Shown: positions 22,477 through 29,579 of the stretch, piece after piece
Position numbering within the stretch: the first letter of the stretch is position 1
Layout of the letters: every line of letters starts with the position of its first letter
Assembly (NCBI RefSeq): GCF_023716945.1
Contig: NZ_JAMQQF010000022.1
Location: 1 to 32,732, forward strand
Direction of reading: 5' to 3'
Length of the DNA: 32,732 bases
Origin: Frankia sp. AiPs1
GTDB taxonomy: Bacteria > Actinomycetota > Actinomycetes > Frankiales > Frankiaceae
Notes under the pieces: generated by a model
The model's database searches: none
What the model saw: only the letters and a program-made list of their open reading frames with translations
What the model was told of the DNA's origin: nothing
Translations under genes and position numbers: made by a program

Positions 22477-22536
22477 TTCGCGGAACGTGATTCTCGGAAC
22501 GTCAACTGGCATACTGATCGGGTGGGAATCGCGATG
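22477..22536 (+). promoter_or_regulatory. promoter/operator region of the oxidoreductase-tetR operon
   Basis: CGGAACGT occurs twice, 14 bp apart (22481-22488 and 22495-22502), and TTCGCGGAAC (22477-22486) is the same 10-mer seen before the other tetR gene at 6841. CATACT (22510-22515) is a -10-like hexamer 6 bases before GTG 22522. The direct repeat may be the binding site of the TetR encoded by the second gene of this operon; that is inference. Confidence 0.4.
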
Positions 22537-23535
22537 ATGCGAGCCGCGGTCTGCCATCGACTGGGCACGCCGGACGAGATCACGACCGAGCCGGTACCCA
22601 GGCCCGAGCCGGGGCCGGGCGAGGCATTGATCAGAGTGCATGCGGCGGCGGTCAACCTGCCGGACGTGCTCATCGCCGCGGGCCGTTACCAGGTGCCGGT
22701 GCCCCCGCCGTTCACCCCCGGCAGCGAGTTCGCGGGGGTCGTCGTCGGCGTCGGGCCGCAGGTGACGGGCGTCGGGGTCGGTGACCGGGTGGCCGGCGCG
22801 GTGATGAGCGGCGCCTTCGCCGAGTACGTCGCCGCCCCGGCGCAGTCGCTCATCCCGGTGCCGGCCGGGGTGGATCTCGCCACCGCCGCCGCGAGCTGGG
22901 TCTGCCACCTCACCGCCTACCACGCGCTGCGTTCGATCGCGGCCATCGCGCCCGGGGAACGGCTGGTCGTGCTGGGGGCCGCCGGTGGCGTCGGGCTCGC
23001 GACGGTGGAGCTGGGCGCGCTGCTCGGCGCGCGGGTGATCGCCGCGGCGTCCAGCCCGGAGAAGCTCGCGGCCTGCCGGGAACGCGGCGCCGAGCACCTG
23101 ATCGACTACGAGCGCACGCCGTTGCGCGACGCTATCCGGGCGGCGGCCGGCGGCGCGGACGTGGTCGTCGACCCCGTCGGCGGACGCTTCGCCGAGGCGG
23201 CGCTGCGCACCCTCGGCTGGGGCGGGCGGTTCGTCACAGTCGGCTACGCCAGCGGAGAGATCCCGCGCATCCCCCTCAACCTGCTGCTGTTGAAGGGCAT
23301 GATCGTGCGCGGTTTCGAGCTGCGCACCTTCGCCCAGTTCGAGCCGGAGCTCGCGGCGCGGGACCGGGCCGAGCTCGCCGAACTGCTCGGCACCGGCCGG
23401 GTCGCCCCGCTCATCGGCGCGCGCTTCCCACTGGCCGACACCGGCGCCGCCCTGACCCATGTCGCCGCGCGGCAGGCGATCGGCAAGGTCATCCTGGCGA
23501 TGACGGACGGCGACGACACCGGCGTCGATGGCTGA
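22537..23535 (+). CDS. NADPH:quinone oxidoreductase-like MDR family enzyme
   Basis: 332-residue zinc-free medium-chain dehydrogenase/reductase of the quinone oxidoreductase type. Start is uncertain: ATG 22537 gives the family-like MRAAVCHRLG and has GTGGGA 9 bases upstream; ATG 22534 and a possibly leaderless GTG 22522 are in frame. Seen: GEALIRVHAAAVNLPDVLIAAGRY, PGSEFAGVVVGVG without the catalytic-zinc Cys/His set, and SWVCHLTAYHAL. The NADPH-binding motif is LGAAGGVGLATVELGALLGARV (AAGGVG), with SSPEKLAACRERGA after strand 2 and VVVDPVGG. The C-terminus has ALTHVAARQAIGKVIL, the usual QOR ending. Probably reduces quinones or enals. The tetR gene starts within its last codons, so they are co-translated. 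Confidence 0.92.
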   Translation: MRAAVCHRLGTPDEITTEPVPRPEPGPGEALIRVHAAAVNLPDVLIAAGRYQVPVPPPFTPGSEFAGVVVGVGPQVTGVGVGDRVAGAVMSGAFAEYVAAPAQSLIPVPAGVDLATAAASWVCHLTAYHALRSIAAIAPGERLVVLGAAGGVGLATVELGALLGARVIAAASSPEKLAACRERGAEHLIDYERTPLRDAIRAAAGGADVVVDPVGGRFAEAALRTLGWGGRFVTVGYASGEIPRIPLNLLLLKGMIVRGFELRTFAQFEPELAARDRAELAELLGTGRVAPLIGARFPLADTGAALTHVAARQAIGKVILAMTDGDDTGVDG

Positions 23536-24136
23536 GATCGGTGAGCTCGACCAGCCCGAGGACGTCGAACAGGCGCAGGTGCGGCGGCTGCTCGACGTGG
23601 GGCTGACCCTGCTGATCGACCGAGGCACGTCGGAGGCGGTGCGCGTCGCGGACATCGTCGCAGCCGCGGGATTGTCCAACCGGGCGTTCTACCGGTACTT
23701 CGCCAGCAAGGACGACCTGGTCGCCGCGATCGTGGCCGACGGGATGCGGCGGGCCGAGTCCTACCTGCGGCACCTGATGGACCGGGAGACCTCGCCGGAA
23801 GGCCGACTCCGGGCGATGATCGCGGGCTTCCTCCGCCAGGCGACGGACCCCGTCATCGGCGCGGCGACGCGGGCGGTGCTGGCACAGTCGGAGCGATCAC
23901 GGGACATCGCCGGCAGCGCGGCCCGGACCTCGCTGGACATGATCGCCGGGCTGGCGACCGACCCGCTGGCCGCACTGGGCGTGGAGCACCCACGGGACAA
24001 GGCGCGGCTGCTCGCCATCACGCTGTCCGGCGCCGTGCAGGACGTGCTCTGGGGTCGCCACGAGCGCTCGTCGCGGCCGCAGGAGGTCGCTGCCTACTGC
24101 CTGGCCGGCGTGCGTGCGCCGGTCGACGCCCGCTGA
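23528..24136 (+). CDS. TetR family transcriptional regulator
   Basis: 202-residue TetR-family regulator. ATG 23528 overlaps the end of the oxidoreductase gene by 8 bases, so translation is coupled. HTH domain at about 18-65: QVRRLLDVGLTLLIDRGTSEAVRVADIVAAAGLSNRAFYRYFASKDDLVAAIVADG, with the typical LSNRAFYRYF recognition helix. The C-terminal ligand/dimer domain is helical (EGRLRAMIAGFLRQATDPV; AARTSLDMIAGLA) with no class-specific signature I can name. It probably autoregulates this two-gene operon through the direct repeats near 22481-22502. No other target is evident in the window. Confidence 0.92.
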   Translation: MAEIGELDQPEDVEQAQVRRLLDVGLTLLIDRGTSEAVRVADIVAAAGLSNRAFYRYFASKDDLVAAIVADGMRRAESYLRHLMDRETSPEGRLRAMIAGFLRQATDPVIGAATRAVLAQSERSRDIAGSAARTSLDMIAGLATDPLAALGVEHPRDKARLLAITLSGAVQDVLWGRHERSSRPQEVAAYCLAGVRAPVDAR

Positions 24137-24146
24137 CGTCCCGATC

Positions 24147-24206
24147 GCCTCCCACCCACCCCGACTGCCTCCCACCCACGCCGCTTGCCTCCCACCCACC
24201 CCGGGA
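24147..24206. repeat. 20-bp tandem repeat, 3 units, intergenic
   Basis: Units 24147-24166, 24167-24186 and 24187-24206 share the core GCCTCCCACCCACSCCG and begin 11 bases after the tetR stop. There are no spacers, so this is not a CRISPR array. No strong hairpin is formed. Confidence 0.85.
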
Positions 24207-24283
24207 CCAACAACTACTTTGCGTCACCATTCGCTGGTGCCGGCATCGCATGAGGGCGCGACCGCCCGGGTATGGACAAGGCC

Positions 24284-24321
24284 GGGCCGCATGGGGTGGG
24301 TCGGGCCGCACGGGGTGGGTG
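24284..24321. repeat. 19-bp tandem duplication just upstream of the GGDEF/EAL gene
   Basis: Units 24284-24302 and 24303-24321 differ at two positions (core GGGCCGCAYGGGGTGGGT). The second unit ends in the purine-rich ribosome-binding region of the next gene, so copy number could affect its leader. Confidence 0.75.
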
Positions 24322-24328
24322 AGGAGTC

Positions 24329-26809
24329 TTGGTACAGGAGCGTGCGGACCTCTTCGAGCTCCTGAACCTCGCCGTGACGGCGACCGATCTTCGCAGCGGC
24401 CGCCTGCGCCGGGCCAACGCGGCGGCCTGCGACCTGCTCGGCCGGTCCGAGGACGAGCTGGTCGGCACCTACTGGCAGGACGTCACCGTGCCCGAGGAGC
24501 GGGCGCTGTGGCACGAGGAAACCCGCCGGCCCGGCCAGCACGACCCGTCGTCCCAGCGGCTGGTCCGCCTGTGGCGCCCGGACCACAGCACCGTGCACGT
24601 CCTGGTCACCTCGGCGACGGTGCCCGGACCGACGGGACCGGAGATCGTCAGTCAGCTCCAGGACGTCTCCGACGAGATCACCGCGAACGACCGCCTGCGC
24701 CTCATCCTGGACAACACACCGGTGTCGATGTTCCTGGTGGACCGGGCCGGGTTCGTGCTGGCCAGCGAGGGCCTCATGGATGCGACGCTGTCGCGGCTGT
24801 CCGAGCATCCCGACGTTTCGGTGTTCACGCTCTTCGAGGATCTGCCCGACGCCCTCGGCCTGCTGGCGGCCGCGCTCGCCGGGCGTCCCCTGCACCACGT
24901 CATCGAGGCGTTCGGCCGCTGCTTCGATCTGCACCTGATGCCGATCGAGGGGCCCGAGGGCGAGGTGAGCTACCTGACCTGCGTGGCCACCGACGTTACC
25001 GAGCACCAGCAGGCGCTGGCCACCCTGCGGACCCGCTCGGTCGAGCAGGCCATGGTGGCCGACCTGGGCCAGCAGGCGCTGGAGAGCCTCGACGCCGCCT
25101 CGATGTGGACCCGGGCCGCCCGGACTCTCGCCGAACATCTCGCGGCCGGAACCGTCCGGATCCACGAACTCGACGACACCGGCCGGCGCACCCGCACCCT
25201 CGCCGACGTCTCCCACGACCCCGAATCCCCCCACGACCCCGAGTGCCCCCACGACCCCGAGTCACCCCAGGGCACCGAGTCACCCCACGACTCGGGCACT
25301 CACGAGCTCGTCGTGGCGACCGGCCGAGGTGACCGGCCGTCGGCGGTCATCGAGGTGAGCCGCCTCCCCCCCGCGCCGGCGTTCAGCGAGCAGGACGTGC
25401 AGTTCGTCCACACGGTCGGCGCCGTGCTGGGAGCGGCGGCCGTGCGCTTCCGGATGGAGGACGAGATCCGCCGTCAGTCCCTGCACGACGGGCTCACCGG
25501 GCTACCCAACCGGACGGCGCTGCTCGACCGGCTGGACCGGGCGCTGCGGCGGGCACGGGGGGACGGGACCCGCATCGGCGTGCTGTTCATCGACCTCGAC
25601 GGCTTCAAGACGGTCAACGACACCCTGGGTCACCAGGCCGGCGACCATCTGCTGCGGCTGACGGCGGACCGGCTCGAGCACGCCGTGCGGCCCGCCGATG
25701 TCGTCGGGCGGCTCTCCGGCGACGAGTTCGCCGTGATCTGCGAGGACGTCGACTCCCCCGCCGACATCGAGGCGATCGCCGACCGGGTGCTCGCCACCCT
25801 GGACACGCCCTGCGTGCTGCGCGAACGCACGGTCCTGCTGTCGGCCAGCGTCGGCATCGCCCTGTCCGAGCCGGACACCGCCGACGGCGAGGATCTGCTC
25901 AACGCCGCCGACATCGCGATGTACGCCGCGAAGCGCCGCGGCCCGGGGCGGCGGCTGGCGTTCGACGAGGTGATGCGCACCCGGCTGATGGCCCAGATCA
26001 CCGAGAGCGACGAGCTGCGCCGGGCCGTGTCCGCCGACGAGCTGGTCATGCGTTACCAGCCGATCCAGGACATCGACCGGGAGGTGGCCGGCGCGGAGGC
26101 GCTGCCGTACTGGCGACATCCGCGTAGGGGGCTGCTGCCCCCCGCGCAGTTCCTGCCCGATCCGGCGCACGTCGCCCTGCGGGTGCCGATCGACCGCTGG
26201 GCCGTGGGGCGGGCCTGCCGGGCCGCCGTCGAGTGGGCGGACGAGCGCGCCGACGGCACGCCGCCACCGCTGCTGACCGTGGCCATCTCCAGCCGCTGCC
26301 TCGTCGAAGCCCGGTTCGTTCCCGAGCTGGATGTGCTGCTGGCCGCCACCGGCGCGGACCTCCGCTACCGGCTGTGTCTACAGGTGACCGAGCGGGAGGT
26401 CGCCGACGACGAGACGGCCCTGTCGGCCGCCTTCGGTGAGGTGCGCCGGCTGGGAGTCGACCTCTGCGTCGACGACTACGGGTCGGCGCGGACGATGGCC
26501 GCCGCCATGAACCGGGTGCCCTTCCGCTACATCCGGCTCAACGGGGCGTTCGTCGACGGCGTCGACCGCAGCCCGGTGCGCCACGCCGCCTCGGGTGCGC
26601 TCCTGCACTTCGCCCATGAGCTCGGCATCCGGGCGATGGCCGGCGACGTCGGGACGGCCTCACAGTTGGACACGCTGCGGGCGCTGCGCTGCGACCTCTT
26701 CCTCGGGCCGGTGATCGGTCCGAGCACGGCGCGGCTGCCGCGACTGGCCGGACACGGGGACGAGCCGGGCACCGACCGTCACCCCGTGCCCCCGTCGCGC
26801 GGAGGGTGA
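24329..26809 (+). CDS. PAS-PAS-GAF-GGDEF-EAL protein, diguanylate cyclase with degenerate EAL
   Basis: 826-residue c-di-GMP signalling protein without membrane helices. An in-frame TGA lies at 24320-24322, so the start is TTG 24329 behind GGTGAGGAG (24318-24326), or a later codon. Domains: PAS (about 10-115), PAS (about 120-235), GAF (about 245-375, interrupted by hexapeptide HDPESP repeats), GGDEF (about 385-545), EAL (about 560-800). The cyclase half looks active: DGLTGLPNRTAL, FIDLDGFKTVND, SGDEF (463-467; S for the first G is tolerated in the family), and an inhibitory RxxD site (RPAD) five residues before it. The EAL half keeps Glu590-Ala-Leu, but consensus Asn, Lys and several acidic metal ligands are altered (TVAISS, IRLNGAF, MAGDVGT), so phosphodiesterase activity is unlikely. 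It may bind c-di-GMP. Confidence 0.93.
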   Translation: MVQERADLFELLNLAVTATDLRSGRLRRANAAACDLLGRSEDELVGTYWQDVTVPEERALWHEETRRPGQHDPSSQRLVRLWRPDHSTVHVLVTSATVPGPTGPEIVSQLQDVSDEITANDRLRLILDNTPVSMFLVDRAGFVLASEGLMDATLSRLSEHPDVSVFTLFEDLPDALGLLAAALAGRPLHHVIEAFGRCFDLHLMPIEGPEGEVSYLTCVATDVTEHQQALATLRTRSVEQAMVADLGQQALESLDAASMWTRAARTLAEHLAAGTVRIHELDDTGRRTRTLADVSHDPESPHDPECPHDPESPQGTESPHDSGTHELVVATGRGDRPSAVIEVSRLPPAPAFSEQDVQFVHTVGAVLGAAAVRFRMEDEIRRQSLHDGLTGLPNRTALLDRLDRALRRARGDGTRIGVLFIDLDGFKTVNDTLGHQAGDHLLRLTADRLEHAVRPADVVGRLSGDEFAVICEDVDSPADIEAIADRVLATLDTPCVLRERTVLLSASVGIALSEPDTADGEDLLNAADIAMYAAKRRGPGRRLAFDEVMRTRLMAQITESDELRRAVSADELVMRYQPIQDIDREVAGAEALPYWRHPRRGLLPPAQFLPDPAHVALRVPIDRWAVGRACRAAVEWADERADGTPPPLLTVAISSRCLVEARFVPELDVLLAATGADLRYRLCLQVTEREVADDETALSAAFGEVRRLGVDLCVDDYGSARTMAAAMNRVPFRYIRLNGAFVDGVDRSPVRHAASGALLHFAHELGIRAMAGDVGTASQLDTLRALRCDLFLGPVIGPSTARLPRLAGHGDEPGTDRHPVPPSRGG
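25212..25283 (+). repeat. 18-bp tandem repeat, 4 units, within the GAF domain
   Basis: Units 25212-25229, 25230-25247, 25248-25265 and 25266-25283 (the last degenerate) encode His-Asp-Pro-Glu-Ser-Pro hexapeptides. They lie between two predicted GAF strands (RTRTLADVS and HELVVATGRG), so they probably form an acidic surface loop. The unit preserves frame. Confidence 0.85.
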
Positions 26810-27288
26810 CAGCCGGGTGCGGCGACCGACTTCGGGTGTGCCGGCAGGCGACCAGTACCCGCGCGCATGAGTGACGACGTCGTCAGACCCACCTCGATCA
26901 CGAGCCGCCTGGAGCCACCGCAAAGCGCCCAGCGTCACGTGGTCGCCCGCGGCGACCGCCGCCGCGGCGAGCGCCGAGCACATCGCGACCGACGGGTCCG
27001 CCGGATCACCGGCGGCGCCGGGCCGGCGTCCGGCGGGTGCGTCCGCGCACCGCAGCCGCCCTGCGGCCCCTTCACCAGCGGTCAGAAGCGGACTGGGCAG
27101 CAGGTGACGGCCGCTGCGGCCGGGCACCGGCGCATCGGCTGCCCCGAGTCCGAATCTGAGGTTCAATGAGCGATGAAACATCTAACTTCGCACATGAGAT
27201 GTACGGCGGGTTCCGGCACGACCGGGATCACGTCGCGGACATACACCCGCAAACGGGGCCTGCCCACACCCGGCGTCACGTGACATCG
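26810..27288. other. gap after the GGDEF/EAL gene, no convincing gene
   Basis: Overlapping frames exist on both strands: plus 26867-27169 (100 codons, Arg-rich) and minus 27181-26660 (173 codons). The latter contains a protein-like stretch (MCSALAAAAVAAGDHVTLGA) but runs 150 bases into the coding 3' end of the GGDEF/EAL gene. Neither has a good ribosome site or recognisable domain. The minus frame could be a decayed gene. From about 27160 base composition becomes AT-richer. ACATCT (27178-27183) is repeated inverted as AGATGT (27197-27202). Confidence 0.4.
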
Positions 27289-27321
27289 TTGTTAGAAATC
27301 GAGGTAGCCTCGTATGCTTAG
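27166..27321 (+). CDS. possible small protein (51 aa), low confidence
   Basis: ATG 27166 with GAGG four bases upstream opens a 51-codon frame (MSDETSNFAHEMYGGFRHDR... LLEIEVASYA) ending TAG 27319-27321. The peptide has a more natural composition than the Arg/Pro-rich frames around it, but codon use is atypical (AAA, TTA and ACA present) and it overlaps a strong promoter candidate at 27289-27318. I know no family. It may be chance in an AT-richer regulatory stretch. Confidence 0.2.
   Translation: MSDETSNFAHEMYGGFRHDRDHVADIHPQTGPAHTRRHVTSLLEIEVASYA
27289..27318 (+). promoter_or_regulatory. sigma70-like promoter of the small protein/acyl-CoA ligase operon
   Basis: TTGTTA (27289-27294) and TATGCT (27313-27318) are separated by 18 bp, the best -35/-10 pair in the window; transcription would begin near 27325. 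The spacer contains the small inverted repeat CGAGG-TAG-CCTCG. An 11-base stretch at 27318-27328 resembles one half of the IdeR/DtxR iron box, but the second half is missing. Confidence 0.6.
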
Positions 27322-27324
27322 GTG

Positions 27325-27590
27325 AGGCGTCGTCGCGCGCGGGCAGCCGCCCCGGCGGCGGTTCCAGCCGCCGGCATGGCGCGTTCGTCCGGCGGCCACG
27401 AGCCAGGGGCCGACGACTGCGGGTGAGATTCCGCCGCTGCCGCCGGCGCTGACCCTCGATCCACATACGGGTGGCTATGTCGCTCCCACCCGGGGCGGTG
27501 GCGCCTGATCCCCCCGGGCAGTAGAAATCAGGAAAGGCGTGGCTCCCTCCGCTCCGCGAGAGGAACACGCGCGAGCGAGGAGGTCGAAAA
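27325..27590 (+). other. about 266-base 5' leader of the operon
   Basis: Between the predicted transcription start and the GTG at 27591 lies a GC-rich leader with several potential stems (for example CCGGCGGCGG with CCGCCGG near 27352-27385). I compared it by eye with TPP, cobalamin, SAM and ydaO riboswitch cores and found no match. Such a long structured leader could carry an unrecognised regulatory RNA. Confidence 0.35.
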
Positions 27591-27905
27591 GTGAGCCTTG
27601 TCACCAAGCCCGGTACCCGCTACCGGTCCACCGTCGACCAGACGGAGTTCATCGTGGTGAAACCCGCGAAGGGTCCGATCGATCTGCGGTGCGGCGGCCA
27701 TCCGGTCGTGGCGATCGGCACCGAGGCCCCCACCGGGCTCACCCTGGACCCCGCGTTCTCCGCCGGCACGCCGCTGGGCAAGCGGTTCGCCGACACCGAC
27801 TCCGGCCTCGAGCTGCTGTGCACCAAGGGCGGCACCGGTTCCCTGTCCATCGGGGAGGTCATCCTCGCCCAGAAGGACGCCAAGCCCCTGCCCTCCTCTG
27901 ACTGA
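27591..27905 (+). CDS. small two-cysteine protein of unknown function (104 aa)
   Basis: 104 residues. GTG 27591 with GAGGAGGT (27577-27584) six bases upstream, one of the strongest ribosome sites in the window, so it is probably well translated. Seen: SLVTKPGTRYRSTVDQTEFIVVKP, then LRCGGHPVV (Cys34) and LELLCTKGGTGSLSIG (Cys77), with short beta-type segments and no helices of note. The two Cys/Gly motifs loosely recall small metal-site proteins such as desulforedoxin/rubredoxin types, but two cysteines alone cannot form that site unless a dimer does. Not exported. It starts the operon, 12 bp before an acyl-CoA ligase gene, implying a role linked to acyl activation. Function unknown to me. Confidence 0.85.
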   Translation: MSLVTKPGTRYRSTVDQTEFIVVKPAKGPIDLRCGGHPVVAIGTEAPTGLTLDPAFSAGTPLGKRFADTDSGLELLCTKGGTGSLSIGEVILAQKDAKPLPSSD

Positions 27906-27917
27906 CGGGTAGCCACG

Positions 27918-29417
27918 ATGCACCTCGGGATGCTTCTCGAAATGGCCGCGGACGGCATGGCCGACCGGGTCGCACTCGGCCCGTTGGCCTCCGGTCTGAC
28001 CTTCGCCGAGCTGGCCAGCCGGGCCCGGCGCCTGGGCGCCGCGCTCGAGGCGCGGCCGGGCGAGCGGGTCGGGCTGATCGACCTGAACTCCCCCGCGGTT
28101 CCCCTGACCCTGTTCGGCTCGGCGATCGCCGGCAAGCCGTTCGTGCCGATCAACTACCGCCTGGCGGATCCGCAGTTGCGCGCCATCGTCGCCCGCACCG
28201 CCCCGGCGACGATCATCGTGGGTGAGGGTGTCGTCGAGCGGGTCGGGCCGGTTGACGGCGTCGAGTTCCTCAGCCGAGCCGAGGCCCTGGCGCTCGCCGA
28301 GGACCCCGAGGGCAAGGAGAAGGACGGCTGGGGCGGCGACGCCGACGAGATCGCCGTCCTGCTGTTCACCAGCGGCACCACCGGCGAGCCGAAGGCCGCC
28401 GTGCTGCGGCACAGCAACCTGACCGAGTACATCATCTCCACGGTCGAGTTCGCCGGCTCCGCGGAGGATGAGGCCGCGATCGTCAGCGTGCCGCCGTACC
28501 ACATCGCGGGCATCTCGGCGGTGTTGTCGTCGACCTACTCCGGACGCCGGGTGGTCCAGCTCGAGGCGTTCGACCCGACCGCCTGGGTCACCACCGTCCG
28601 GGTGGAGTCGATCACCCACGCGATGGTCGTCCCGACGATGCTCGGCCGCATCCTGGACATCGTGGAGGCCGACGGCCTGGGTCTGCCGTCGCTGCGCTCG
28701 CTGTCCTACGGCGGCGGCCCGATGCCCCTGCCGGTCATCGAGCGCGCGGTCGGCCTGCTGCCGAACGTCGGCTTCGTCAACGCCTACGGGCTCACCGAGA
28801 CCTCCAGCACCATCGCGGTGCTGGGGCCCGACGACCATCAGGCGGCGTTCGCCAACGACGACCCGACGGTCCGCGCCCGGCTCGCCTCCGTCGGCAAGCC
28901 GCTGCCGACGCTCGAGGTGTCGATCCGCGACGCGGCCGGCATCGAGGTGCCGGTGGGCGAGCGCGGGGAGATCTGCGTGCGCGGCGGCCAGGTTTCCGGC
29001 GAGTACCTCGGCCGGGGCACGACGCTGGACTCCGACGGCTGGTTCCCGACCCGCGACGAGGGCCACCTCGACGAGGGCGGTTACCTGTTCGTCCACGGCC
29101 GGCTCGACGACGTGATCGTGCGCGGCGGCGAGAACCTGTCGCCGGGCGAGATCGAGGCGGTGCTGCTGGAGCACCCGGGCGTGCTCGAGGCCGCGGTCGT
29201 CGGGATCCCGAACAAGGAGTGGGGCGAGCAGGTCGTCGCCGCCGTCGTCACCTCCGGCGGGGTGACGGAGGAGGACCTCAAGGCGCACGTCCGCACCCAG
29301 CTGCGCTCCAGCCGTACCCCCGACCACATCCAGTTCCGCGAGGAGCTGCCGTTCAACGAGAGCGGCAAGCTGCTGCGCCGGGTGCTTCGGACCGAACTGT
29401 CCGAGGCCTTCACCTGA
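27918..29417 (+). CDS. class I adenylate-forming acyl-CoA ligase (AMP-dependent synthetase)
   Basis: 499-residue ANL-superfamily ligase that activates a carboxylic acid through an acyl-adenylate and transfers it to CoA. ATG 27918, 12 bp after the preceding stop. Motifs in order: LLFTSGTTGEPKAAVLRHSN (A3 P-loop), NAYGLTETSS (A5), DGWFPTRDEGHLDEGGYLFVHGRLDDVIVRGGENLSPGEIE (A7-A8 hinge, with the ribose-binding Asp and hinge Asp), VVGIPNKEWGEQVVA, and the C-terminal catalytic Lys in NESGKLLRRVL (A10). About average or slightly short for the family; no carrier-protein domain. Substrate chain (fatty or aromatic) cannot be read. The TesB gene downstream would hydrolyse acyl-CoAs, so the pair could set an acyl-CoA level or act in one degradative route. 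Confidence 0.93.
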   Translation: MHLGMLLEMAADGMADRVALGPLASGLTFAELASRARRLGAALEARPGERVGLIDLNSPAVPLTLFGSAIAGKPFVPINYRLADPQLRAIVARTAPATIIVGEGVVERVGPVDGVEFLSRAEALALAEDPEGKEKDGWGGDADEIAVLLFTSGTTGEPKAAVLRHSNLTEYIISTVEFAGSAEDEAAIVSVPPYHIAGISAVLSSTYSGRRVVQLEAFDPTAWVTTVRVESITHAMVVPTMLGRILDIVEADGLGLPSLRSLSYGGGPMPLPVIERAVGLLPNVGFVNAYGLTETSSTIAVLGPDDHQAAFANDDPTVRARLASVGKPLPTLEVSIRDAAGIEVPVGERGEICVRGGQVSGEYLGRGTTLDSDGWFPTRDEGHLDEGGYLFVHGRLDDVIVRGGENLSPGEIEAVLLEHPGVLEAAVVGIPNKEWGEQVVAAVVTSGGVTEEDLKAHVRTQLRSSRTPDHIQFREELPFNESGKLLRRVLRTELSEAFT

Positions 29418-29431
29418 TCGGTTCCGCATCG

Positions 29432-29465
29432 CGCGCCCGCCGGCCGGCTGCGACCGGCGGGCGCG
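29432..29465 (+). terminator. strong hairpin between the ligase and thioesterase genes
   Basis: CGCGCCCGCCGG (29432-29443) and CCGGCGGGCGCG (29454-29465) form a perfect 12-bp stem with a 10-base loop, starting 15 bases after the ligase stop. There is no T-run. Because the thioesterase gene follows in the same direction 114 bases later, this is either a terminator or a partial attenuator lowering thioesterase expression. Confidence 0.7.
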
Positions 29466-29579
29466 GGAGGCGGCGTGCGGCGCCCGCGGCGCGCCTGCCC
29501 GCCGGAATCGGGCCCGCCGCGGACCGCACCGCCGTGCGGGGACGCGTGCCGGTGCGGACGAGGCGAGGATGAGCTGACC

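Noticed and set aside
24147-24206. Possible CRISPR-like array
   Set aside because: The 20-bp units are contiguous with no unique spacers, and no cas genes are present.
26660-27181. 173-codon minus-strand frame after the GGDEF/EAL gene
   Set aside because: It overlaps 150 bases of confident coding sequence, lacks a ribosome site and has no recognisable domain. A decayed gene cannot be ruled out.
27318-27328. Iron-box (IdeR/DtxR) site at the operon promoter
   Set aside because: Only one half of the palindrome matches and the second half is absent.
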